From JAGQPD01 sp020426865 (GTDB lineage Bacteria; Planctomycetota; Planctomycetia; Pirellulales; Pirellulaceae): a DNA stretch of 64,000 nucleotides. Positions within the stretch are counted from its first letter, which is position 1; the number at the start of each line of letters is the position of its first letter. The DNA is taken from positions 620,001 to 684,000 of the forward strand of contig JAWKTN010000005.1 of assembly GCA_041399065.1 (NCBI GenBank), in the 5' to 3' direction. The position numbers and the translations under genes were made by a program. This document shows positions 29,901 through 34,900 of the stretch, one piece after another. The notes under the pieces are model-generated. The model did no database searches. It worked only from the letters and a program-made list of their open reading frames with translations, and was not told where the DNA came from.

Positions 29901-31072
29901 ACCGGGAGCGGTTGCGAAAGATCCGCCAGGTCCGACATCGTGGCATTGATCGTGATATCGACCTCCGGCTGCTCGGGCGTAAACGAACCGAACGGAAGTA
30001 CCAATACGACCAGCTGATCACCCGCCGTACCCGTTATTTGCAGCGGCGTACCGGTGTTGTTAACCGCCAGCGGATGGTCAATCGTGCCGATCGTCGCACC
30101 GCCAGGGCCATCGTCGTCGGGGAAAGTGAAAGTTAGCGCTGTGACCGAGGAGCCCAGGTACGAAGCTGCGTTGAACGTTAGACCATCGGCGGTATCCTGA
30201 CCGGCATTGCCATCCAGCCCGTTGACGGGAAATACGAGGTCTACAAACGGTCCGTAACCAATTTCGCCCGTGTTGCCCGTGTTGTCGAAGCGCGCCGTGA
30301 ACGTGACGGCCTCGCCCAAATACGTCTGCAGCGGTGCCGGCAATGTTACTTGTGGAGAAATTGCCAACGTTCCCACGAACTGCGACTGAGTAGCGGCATC
30401 GACGACAATCGAGGCCGAAATGTCCCCCACTTGGTACTCAAGCTCCCAGTCGCCCCCGGAGGTGCTCGAACCAGTCACATCCGTCGACGCTGCGATGTCA
30501 ATCCCTAACTGTTCGGACAATTGGTGGAGTGCCGCAATTGACGACTCAGTACTGGCGACGTCGCAACCATAGAGCAATAAGTCGGCACCCGGCGACAATG
30601 CGCCTCGCCACTGTTGCAATTGCGCAGCGTTGTCGCTCCACAGATCTTGAAGGTCGTATTTCCGCGAACCAAGTTGCAGTCGTTGCGAAGTGCCATGTGA
30701 CACGACGTGCACCGCACCGACGTCGCGATAGTCCGCCAGCGCGCTTGTGATTTGCGTCAGACCATCCGTGGTTGGATCCAACAATACAACACGCCGCGTC
30801 GGATTGGACGCCGTGCTGGACGTAGTAGTGGATATTGTGCTGGAGTTGAGCGATGCCGACAGCCAATGTGCATCGTCGATGCCGCCGTCCACGAAGATCA
30901 ATTCATCGATCGCGGTGCGGTGCGGCGCTGCCAACGTTTCCGCAGCAACCCCAGCGTCGAAGCTCGACGCCAATTGACTATCCAGTACGACGCGTTGTTC
31001 AAGTGACTCGACGCCCAATGCCGATTTCCGGCGCGCTGGGCGATTGGATGTTCGCCAATTCCGTATTTTCAT
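14954..31072 (-). CDS. Giant DUF4347 / DUF11-like / SdrD-B-like repeat surface protein (5,372 aa)
   Basis: One unbroken frame of 16.1 kb. Residues 24-30 hold SLEQRVVL, the planctomycete surface motif. Residues about 55-235 are a DUF4347 domain (VHVVSHGTSQRLQLG, GADLLLYGCDVA). A long series of DUF11-like units follows (VTYTLVVAHHVDSDTVAYDV, FTYAITVTNNGTDTATGV), including a propeller-like part near 1225-1440 (IARDPFTGTLYAADG, GLAFDPLSGELYGAT). About residues 3440-4730 contain nine SdrD-B-like units (e.g. LGDYVWFDTNANGIDDGE), which in staphylococcal relatives bind calcium. The last 530 residues are haemolysin-like beta repeats ending DYVFKLLGDWL. It lacks a classic signal peptide. It is likely exported and fibre-like, perhaps an adhesin; BBP7 follows 12 bp downstream. 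Confidence 0.9.
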   Translation of the reverse strand: MKIRNWRTSNRPARRKSALGVESLEQRVVLDSQLASSFDAGVAAETLAAPHRTAIDELIFVDGGIDDAHWLSASLNSSTISTTTSSTASNPTRRVVLLDPTTDGLTQITSALADYRDVGAVHVVSHGTSQRLQLGSRKYDLQDLWSDNAAQLQQWRGALSPGADLLLYGCDVASTESSIAALHQLSEQLGIDIAASTDVTGSSTSGGDWELEYQVGDISASIVVDAATQSQFVGTLAISPQVTLPAPLQTYLGEAVTFTARFDNTGNTGEIGYGPFVDLVFPVNGLDGNAGQDTADGLTFNAASYLGSSVTALTFTFPDDDGPGGATIGTIDHPLAVNNTGTPLQITGTAGDQLVVLVLPFGSFTPEQPEVDITINATMSDLADLSQPLPVVARGGFQYGSDPLDNPTLPDPTILSDGQSDSSLWTESTTVTPSLMDLSKDYVGPEDETATGPNYVRQYTLQVDIATGQTIDDLDITDRLPNNIVFVALDSVAQSAASQAATTLQTGSGTTFSNNAGTLSTVNPQNGAQLLVNADKITGAPGNDVTVTFSYFVSEFDANATRVIPLNGEDDLAASRVLNNALAVGDWAPNDPRDAGGADNAVADPDPVNPEHILDAKSIAIQKSVSIVTDTGNAGATPGDVLEYTLQFQISDYYTFGDLFITDVFQDGQLFDFSFGGTLSITDFADSRSGNFAVRSSTAPDTGETLVVDESQVDRTDDASENPATDGSTTVTFDISQALIDLGAADGILQGGLSNGAANLGAATGTIRFRTVIQDEFADTFPSGDRSVDQGDQITNSDLTIDGTVRSNAENGSINTIIGPAPSGIESDNSSASITIVHGTLSKDIYAVNGSTILPVGTGGLVELSPGDVITYRIQYTLPTSDFEGLRLTDYLPLPVFDVSDPDGDGLTGPGWSFDLAGSFDAQAPSAGTVQFGPADTFYNSSPGLSDTSNAPDYFAPPQLTVDNNANSIEFFYGTYDDPGHPSSVIDLLFSVTVQPDQFADGLFLTNIVRADEDATNQPSIVDDKIIQVQLRSPELAITKGIVSTTSTSESFSPATVGPVPFADPGLSTAPFSGSIDSSTLAANPIDSNVSNLDAGDIVKFAVVIENTGGAAAYDVRIAETLPAGFQIPANATGLNLDVRDGDGNPVSWTGASTGNDSDLFTSGVEILDPISVYLVSTSASELTLMPSRDSFDVTSNEQTIGSTGATSIQAIARDPFTGTLYAADGGVFGEINATTGTFNAIGIGIGSLSGSAGPRTVNTVRGLAFDPLSGELYGATTSAGTNLIFKIDKGTGSAVLSAFGGDDYIVLSPPSDLTDIAIDNSGTIFGSTSDRLVTISLDESAATSTTNTVGLFGGSITDMQGLSADKDGQLWGTTGQLDGAESNRLYEINKGTGAASNFRQLDNGSDYVAVDVFDPLFPGAIGSADAAAAAGDGSNILVVTYDLQLTTAVQPTDVVTNTATLTNYSGRDGGIDFTTTDLTDDATTTIQTMAVTKSIAATSEAHTIFTGGVEQVTIGEIVRYRAQVAIPEGTSPNLQVRDLLPSGLLFLDDDTATVAFVSNTAGGMTSSTLAATDGTGNPLAQVGDETTVATITPIYQLPDSAVSASATSDNDTYTTGTDVFFSFGDVLNTDDDASLELIVLEFNALVTNDLGGVANNAGNNRDNVARVTTGNGVQVDSTTTRVRIAEPSITNVTKTANVTSGDGGDVITFTVTYSASNATNRTSAFNAQLLDTLPSEYVLNTGSVSVALGGGASGVTDNSAGNTVDVTIHEIPTGGTVSISYAATLQTSVEAGETIANTANLTYTSLPGDQGTTPNVTGSTTPGAAGSTTGERNGSGSFNDYADSDTENVSINAPSLAKQLVATEIIHANNAINEVVIGELVTYALTFTIPEGTTTSTVIHDTLDAGLAFVGMDLVNPAVVSPSVALVGNTTPTVTNNGNDIEWSFSNITNTDTNNGAAETLVLTYQAIVLNTSGNQGETPATTLNNSASFTTSQTSGGPVSAANVTVIEPSIDINVSVGLDTDGDLAFDDGTAGDAGDTVQYTITLTNTSGVDAFDIDFAIPLPTNGAGASSLTTNTSNYTVSDTSTTNPVAASDFELVGSDATGWILRRNPASNIDLLASQLDGTAQPRTITLTVVGTLAPTVSPADVLSAQGDVQWTSINATPPRLSPHTTDDTERDGTNASDNRHDYAANDSATITINDVVFNKHLFATSESSTVGSDVTIGETVTYALVVDLPESIIGSLRVIDLIPSGLAYSGFTGADITASTLVTTAAASSGLLTADFNGAITGTGPTVTSTGTNGADVTFDFNQINVANDNNSGNNSFLILVTTQAQDIPANNGLLPGLTTLDNSATLDVDSDGLAVTTSNTVTVTVVEPELQIVKSATIESPAVADANDTITYTLTISHTAASTTTAHDVVITDLVNDPLLAFVNGSVTANGGTVAGAITSGNSVGDTDIAVTVPSLAVGQTVIVTYQAQVRSTATPNESVSNTADLAWDSLVGVPTGRTGSDTDSSGFTVAAPSITKTRIGTGINSSANDNNEATIGEFITYQVVVTIPEGATPDARIVDTLDPGLQFVSYTSTTASSGLTSSTNAFSDATQVDPNITGNIIGDGSTGNPYQLTFAYGDISNANTNNATPETITLTYVVAVMNTADNSSHGALIGDLKGNSAIFGWNRGGVTPDSTPPSSSANVEIIEPALQATKTLTSSTPADAGDTVTWVVLVEHSAASDADAYDATFLDTIPSEILLNSFTVTHSTLGDISALFEFDGPTRQLRTITGQTFDLLAGATATVTINGTLDVSAQPEQIVSNQATIRWTSLDAATNDGVDAIERTGSGTGLDTYVDAATSATLQIASPTVAKMLLGTSIDDTATTGNNVANEAVVGELAQYRLTLTVPEGTTNSARWTDNLDLGLQFVQVDSVVVSPGLTSSLPGLPPTVIGDGITTSQTLTFDFGTLTNSNTDNGTAETVTIDYTVRVANTSGNQGADPPTAPTQLNNSAIFGWTIGAVPHATSSVAAPSVEVIEPKLQITKSIDDATPHLGQTVTYTLVVAHHVDSDTVAYDVNLSDTLPADHALILSSINVIGGAIASGDPIFGDSAGNTLDLSFNQLDLGGTITITFDATVTSSGTQVGNASSNTAAATWTSLPGTSAVERDGSNPAGVNDYSASDSASSTIVNPDLSIIKDDSQVLVTAGQTFTYAITVTNNGTDTATGVIVNDTIPIDRIDASSVTTNDPANVTYTPATGQLVWDVGTLDTSGANQSRQLLLTVTVLSTLPAGINSITNTATVTHDDIDPTPGDNSDTDVDFLDSAPDLFVTKTDGGAIGTVGSSVVYTIDYENIGNQNATGVVLQETLPTGATLDAVLSDAGWADLGGGIYEFSVGALATGGSGSVAFAVHVPAPLSTGQADLYNEVSIADDGTNGPDLDPANNIASDRTPVPSSVAGLVFHDRNNNGIFDPLAGETGIGNVSIRLTGTDVNSQPVDATLSTLPDGTYSFTGLVAGTYAITETQPANYNDGLDLAGSLGGVTSNDMLSSIVILAGEIGVNYNFGERGTSIAGTVFVDDDRAGDLDAGETTRVGGVTIALYDSTGTTLIDTTLTASDGTYQFNELPAGDYLIVQTQPSGYASSTPNSIAATLPLAGLTNQNFGEILYDLGDYVWFDTNANGIDDGEPPIGNVEVTLQFAGFDGLFGTLDDPSPMVTTTDATGFYAFRELYEGNYRITVGPTGLPAGVVPTADTDDIALGTANIDGMANIVVAGSDRFDADFAFTGTLSLGDLLWYDVDTDGTRNLRDTDGDGLADTPEPGIAGVRILLEYAGVDGDINTTDDNIFLQTVTDSQGLYQFDRLPAGNFEVRHNPFDLPVFLSSNTADTDDSAPVVDGIAHVIMSTAGGNRTDVDFGVTGQFTLGDLLWFDLDGDGTRNQYDSNGDAIPDTIEPPLPGVTVTLTWPGFDGNYNTPADNVVRTATTDANGLYLFASLHMSSYRVTVDTSQIPGLVGTYEYDSTLDNFVQTSITDESINYLDFGYRGTGSLGDYVWHDVNADGLQDVGEPAIAGARVELRYLGSDAIAGTSDDFTITTNTNAAGHYQFDHLPAGDFTVMVDTSTITSGMTPSADTDDASAGPALIDGVAHIQLSPGQTRTDVDFGFRGTGSIGDRVWYDVDANGVQDPGEPGYPSVPIIVVGAGADSTFGTTDDFTQSALTNSNGFYLFSTLPAGRYRVSTITPVGTAQTYHRDDGIGSIPLVSEIALAADRHRRNVDFGYTGTAFVGDDVYYDRNGSATRDMGEPGVVNMPVDLQIDLDGDGMPDFTRSTATTATGNYGFANVPAGTHTVDVSGINPVLSTTDLDGDTVPDNSHTFFLAPGEVNTVEDFGMISGRISLIKNAIGTPVPASSGVAGNYDVTYDYTIENTGFDPLHAVQLDDNFLLHFGGAFVRVVPQAGQPIAILSSSASDVPEVNAAFDGNAGGSGTSQMFDNTAPASSLLSSGETIVVRVVVEINPDAPTGIRVGGGYLNSATATGLNPVDMIVRDISDDSTDTTDTDPNTDGDPDDPTFVSISDIWVSKRVAQGPVPAASGVHGLFDITYVLRVENRGSSPLTNLSLFDDLATRFGSAFQRVTQMPQLTNINATALPTVNSSFSGIGTNTNMFDGLSGYLDAGQSFDVQMTVEVDPDADPSVLINGSLVNFTTVQGVDPSTAIVSDISDDPLDPTNIDPNSDSDPDDPTVTPIPRATLSGFSYVDTNNDGIFQTTELGIPNVTIQLTGVDITGAIRSLSTTTDSFGYYEFTSLVPGIYSIIQVQPADFIDGLDTLGSLGGTTPVKNEFTVAPGSGDTGVEYNFGERGLTATAIGKDSFFASAQPGGASVRAPNTPPVVPAIGVRETDLTALILQEDDHVIVVGTRKADVISVKLNGSQYSVRVNDQRYTFSTSEIAAIDIYGRAGVDTIRVETTDGDDIVTMSYQSATVIGPDYAINVRDGDFIDLLTAGGNDQAVLFDSKGADRISIQPNRVDMNGPQYRNRLFGVSHVTAYSQQARDRLTIADSSGNDTLTIGPRNATLVSDGYEVTAVGFTFQDVNSAAGSDTATFLDSPGRDRFVGRPSISTMVGSGYDNRVRGFADVRVDGTTGRDTASLFDTAEISTIFATPDELQLVSSETTLSVATFDKVVVSASGTSTAELAGGVGNDRLVTSPRRVRMFGNGYDYVITGAEEVHVSGGGGVDRAYMRGGTFVTNFHYDGETATFAHDLTSIRVTEFAEHYVTATPTGASRTVFTGTAGNDIFASTDNRATFTSDGGRVTAVNFTTTEAYGGEGDDLAIFANVAASETLRGHDNIAQLDGRGHSAVDFEEITAIAKSGHTPTADMSTVDYVFKLLGDWL

Positions 31073-31469
31073 GGGTCGTGGGAGTATTGGGTGGGACTAC
31101 TGTGTGGGACGAAGGTCCAAGCAATTCTCGGTTGGAAAATCTTTCAGGGTCAGCATCGGATGCAGCATGCAGGCTGCTTAATGCGGATGTAGCAAGGCCG
31201 CACAATGCTCACATTGCAACGAATAAACACGCTAGCACGCCACCCTAGGTAGTGGCTGTTGGGAAGATGTAACCGTGGTGAGAAAACTTCTCAAGAATTG
31301 CCTGCACGCTCGATGGCTTCGAATGGCCTGTTATCACGTACAGAAATCGAGTTCGTGTGCTGCTACTTCCGTTTGGTGTTTTTTTCAACGCAGAGCGCAG
31401 TCTGCACCGACTCCGATCGCGAACTCGGCGTCCCCTGCGGCTCGGCGAAAAAAAATCATTCTCTCCCTC
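31073..31469. other. Upstream region between the giant gene and operon 2
   Basis: About 400 bp between divergent genes. It should carry the promoter of the giant surface-protein gene (leftward) and upstream control of operon 2. I see no gene and no clear motif here; the recognisable promoter and operators of operon 2 lie just to the right. Confidence 0.5.
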
Positions 31470-31517
31470 TTGACTTCGCGATTCCATCTGTTACAAATTG
31501 TAGCATTACAACATGTA
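31470..31517 (+). promoter_or_regulatory. Promoter with two BlaI-type operators for operon 2
   Basis: TTGACT (31470-31475) and TACAAAT (from 31492) are spaced 16 bp apart as -35 and -10. Two dyads of the BlaI/MecI kind follow: TACAAATTGTA (31492-31502), which covers the -10 box, and TACAACATGTA (31507-31517). They are centred 15 bp apart and end 13 bp before the BlaI start codon. Known BlaI operators are TACA..TGTA palindromes, so autorepression is strongly suggested. Confidence 0.8.
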
Positions 31518-31530
31518 ACGGAAGGAAAAC

Positions 31531-31983
31531 ATGGTTCGCAAGCAGAAGCAGAAGCACGTACCAACGCGGAAGCCAAAGCAGCTCAGCCCGTTGGAGGATC
31601 AGGTGATGCAGATCATATGGGAGCGGCGGCGGGTGACCGCCGACGAGGTGCGATTGGCGTTGTCCAGCGCCCCCAGCCAGCCGCAGTCGTTGAAGGATTC
31701 GACCATCCGCACCATCCTGCGACGGCTCGAAGAAAAGGGGTTTCTCACCCACACCGTCGAAGGCCGGACGTATTGCTACGAGCCGACCGTGCAATCCCAG
31801 CAGGTCGCGACCGATGCCGTCCGTGGCATCATCGATCAGTTCTGCGACGGGTCGGTCGAGGAACTGCTGGTCGGTATGGTCGACAGCGACATCGTGTCGG
31901 CCGACGTGCTCAAACGTCTGGCCGACAAGATCGCCCGGGCCGAGCGCGATGAGAACCAGAAACCACGCGGCAAGAAAGGGTAA
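31531..31983 (+). CDS. BlaI/MecI/CopY family transcriptional repressor (operon 2)
   Basis: 150 residues. A basic N-terminus (MVRKQKQKHVPTRKPK) precedes the winged helix: LSPLEDQVMQIIWERRRVTADEVRLAL, recognition part STIRTILRRLEEKGFLTHT, wing GRTYCYEPTV. The C-terminal dimer region FCDGSVEELLVGMVD matches the family. GGAAGG stands before the ATG. The gene is preceded by two TACA..TGTA operators and followed after 5 bp by a large M56 membrane peptidase. It probably represses the whole BlaI-M56-DUF1800-DUF1501 operon until the M56 protein is activated. Confidence 0.95.
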   Translation: MVRKQKQKHVPTRKPKQLSPLEDQVMQIIWERRRVTADEVRLALSSAPSQPQSLKDSTIRTILRRLEEKGFLTHTVEGRTYCYEPTVQSQQVATDAVRGIIDQFCDGSVEELLVGMVDSDIVSADVLKRLADKIARAERDENQKPRGKKG

Positions 31984-31988
31984 CCGAC

Positions 31989-34900
31989 ATGGATCGATTC
32001 GCATATTTGTGGCTAGGATTGTTTGTCGATGTCTCCATCAAATCGCTGTTGTTGGCTGGTGTAGCAGGTGTCTTGCTACGAGTCTTCCGCGTCCGCGACG
32101 CGAACTTGCGGCACCGCGTGTGGCTTGGTGTGATGATTGGCATGCTGCTGATGCCGGTCCTAGTGCCGCTTACACCGGCGATTCCTTTGCCCCCAGCGTG
32201 GCAACAGCAACTGGACCGATTGGCCCTGACGCAGGTCGACCGACGACCCGCCAGTGAACTTGTGAGCGAACAAGCCTCGCCACTTGTCGACGCCGATCAA
32301 GAGATGACCGTCGATGCCAACAAAGCGTTCGTGCCAACGCAACCAAATGGCCCAACGCAATTATCGCAATCCCCGCCACGACTCGATGATGGCGACCTTG
32401 GTCCGAGCCAGCTGAACGAAGACGGTACCGACGTGACGCCAATCGCGGGTGTGACGAGCGTTGGCAGTGTGGAAGTCTCGACGGCAGCTCCAAGTGCAGA
32501 GGGTAACGCGCACATGGCAAAAGGGGCCGGCTGGTTTTGGGTAGTCGTTCGTGTCGCGGCCATGCTACACATCACTGTTGCCCTGGGCCTGCTCTCGCGC
32601 ATTGGCCTGGGGCTACTCTTGACTCGTCGCATCGCCCACCGCGCCCGGATCATTGTCCCCGACCGACCCGCGGATGATGCATTAGTATGCAACGGCGTGG
32701 AGTTCCAAGAGTCGCCGGAAGTGGCGGTCCCGGTGACGGTGGGGCATTGGCGGCCGCGAGTGTTGCTGCCGGTCCAATGGCGGCAGTGGGACGCCGAAAA
32801 ACTGCAGGCGGTGTTGGCGCATGAGCTGTCCCACGTCGCCCGCGGGGATTGGCTAGCCATGGTCCTCTGTCAGATCAACCGTGCCGTCTTCTGGTTCCAT
32901 CCGCTCGGCTGGCAATTGAAGCGGTGGCTGTCGGAATTGGCCGAGCATTGTTGCGACGATGCCGTCCTCGGTGCCGCCGCCAGTCGCACCCAGTATGCTC
33001 GGCATTTGCTTGAGGTCGCGACGACGCTTCGCGGCGCGGGAGGACGACTTCACCCCTCTGCCCAGTTCGTCGCCATGGCGCGTCGGCCAAGCCTCGAGTC
33101 TCGTATTGATGCGATTCTGGATGAAAGCCGGCCACTAGCGAGGCGGATCGGTGTGATCGCGGGAATTGGTTTGATCGCTGCGACACTCGCTGTTGTCGCC
33201 GTCACCGCGTCGATCAAGCCTGTCGGCACCGCTACCGCCGCAGAGCAGGAACGGGAGCCCGTTGCGAAAAACGCCAATGTTCCTGGGAACGACGCGACAG
33301 TAGCAGAAAATGCTGCGCTGGATGCCCAGATGTTCGTCTACGAAGGAAAGGTCCTCACACCTGACGGACGACCGGCAGTGGGAGCGCAACTGTATCTCGA
33401 CTATTGGTACTCGGATCAGTCGGCTCCGGCAGAAAAGCAACCCATCGTTGCGACCGGGCCCGACGGACGATTTCGGTTCGAAATGAAACGAAGTGATTTT
33501 CGTCGCACGGGAGATTCGGTCGCGCCTTGGCAGTGGGCCGCGCTGGCCGCGTTTCACCCAGATGCCGGTATGACTTGGGCACCGTCGATGGCTTTTGAGA
33601 CATCGGGTAACGCCCGCGGCGAACTGGATGACCCTGCGAATCCGGGGTACGAAGGGCGACATGAGATTTTGGATAGAATCGCCAATCAAAAGGGAGAACT
33701 GCAGCTGGTTGCCAAGACCATCCCGATCGTTGCCAAATTCATTGATACTGAAGGGCAGCCAGTCGCTGGCGTGCGCGTCAGTATTCTGAGCCTCCAAACC
33801 GGTGAAGACAACAATTTGGACGCGTGGGAAGCGGTTGTGCAACAGGGGGAGGTGGAACCGTACGCCGCAAACAACCTCGCCTCATCACAAGTGCGTGGCC
33901 CCATGACCCGATCGATCCTGCCAAGGTTTGCTTCCAACGATCAAGGTGAAGTGCGTATCGAAGGGCTAGGCAACGAGCGGATCGTCAAGCTGTTGATCGA
34001 AGGAGATGGCGTGCGCACGGACTCGGTCTATTGCCGTACACGCCGTGGTGATCCCATTGAGTACTCGCAAGACTACGATGGTAGCCGAACCGTTTTCGGC
34101 CCGTCATTTACGCATGTCCTTGTTCCATCGCGCACAGTCGAGGGTGTGGTGCGAGACCGCGCGACCAACCAGCCGATCGCCGGTGTTGTCGTGAAGAGCA
34201 TGACGGTCACTATGTCCGAAGGCCCCGGTCAGATGGTACGGACTGGTAGCGACCACGCTCGAGCCGTGACGGATAAAGACGGGAGGTATTCACTCAAGGG
34301 ACTGCCGAGAGTCGATCAAAACATCGTTCAGTTCGAACCGCCGCGCGATACAGATTATTTGTCGGCCTCCGGGCGAGTTGACACAAGTGGCGACGACTTG
34401 ACACCTGCGACGTCGGATATGACCTTGGCACGTGGCGTGGTCGTGAACGGGCGCGTCGTCGATGAGCAGACGGGAGAAGGCGTCAGCGGTCAGATCGAGT
34501 ATTTCATCGATCGAGAAGATCCACTGTTGGCGAAGCGGGAAGCCGAACCATTCGCTGTCGCCCAAGATCGAGCGGACATAGATGGCCGCTTCCGCATGGT
34601 GGTGCCTCGCAGTCTGGGGTATCTGGCGTTTCGATGCTACAACCCCCTGTATGAGCAACGAGCGGACCGGCCCGCGAATTCGGAATCCGTCGACAACACT
34701 ATGTGGCTGGCATACATGGCCTTCGGTGCCGACAAGCGTCCTGAGTTTCACGCAGTCACCAGACTTGACTTTGCGAAGGACGATTCCGCGGCGTCCCACG
34801 AGGTAGAAATGAGAGTCGGCAAGGGGCGCGTCGTGGCAGGGTCCGTCCTGGACGACGACGGCCAGCCTCTGGCGGGTTGTCTCTACACTGGCCGTGATGT

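Noticed and set aside
15015..31006. Many plus-strand open frames of 60-260 codons opposite the giant gene (for example 17660-18442)
   Set aside because: They are shadows of the strongly biased codon use of the 5,372-codon gene; none has a domain or ribosome-binding site.
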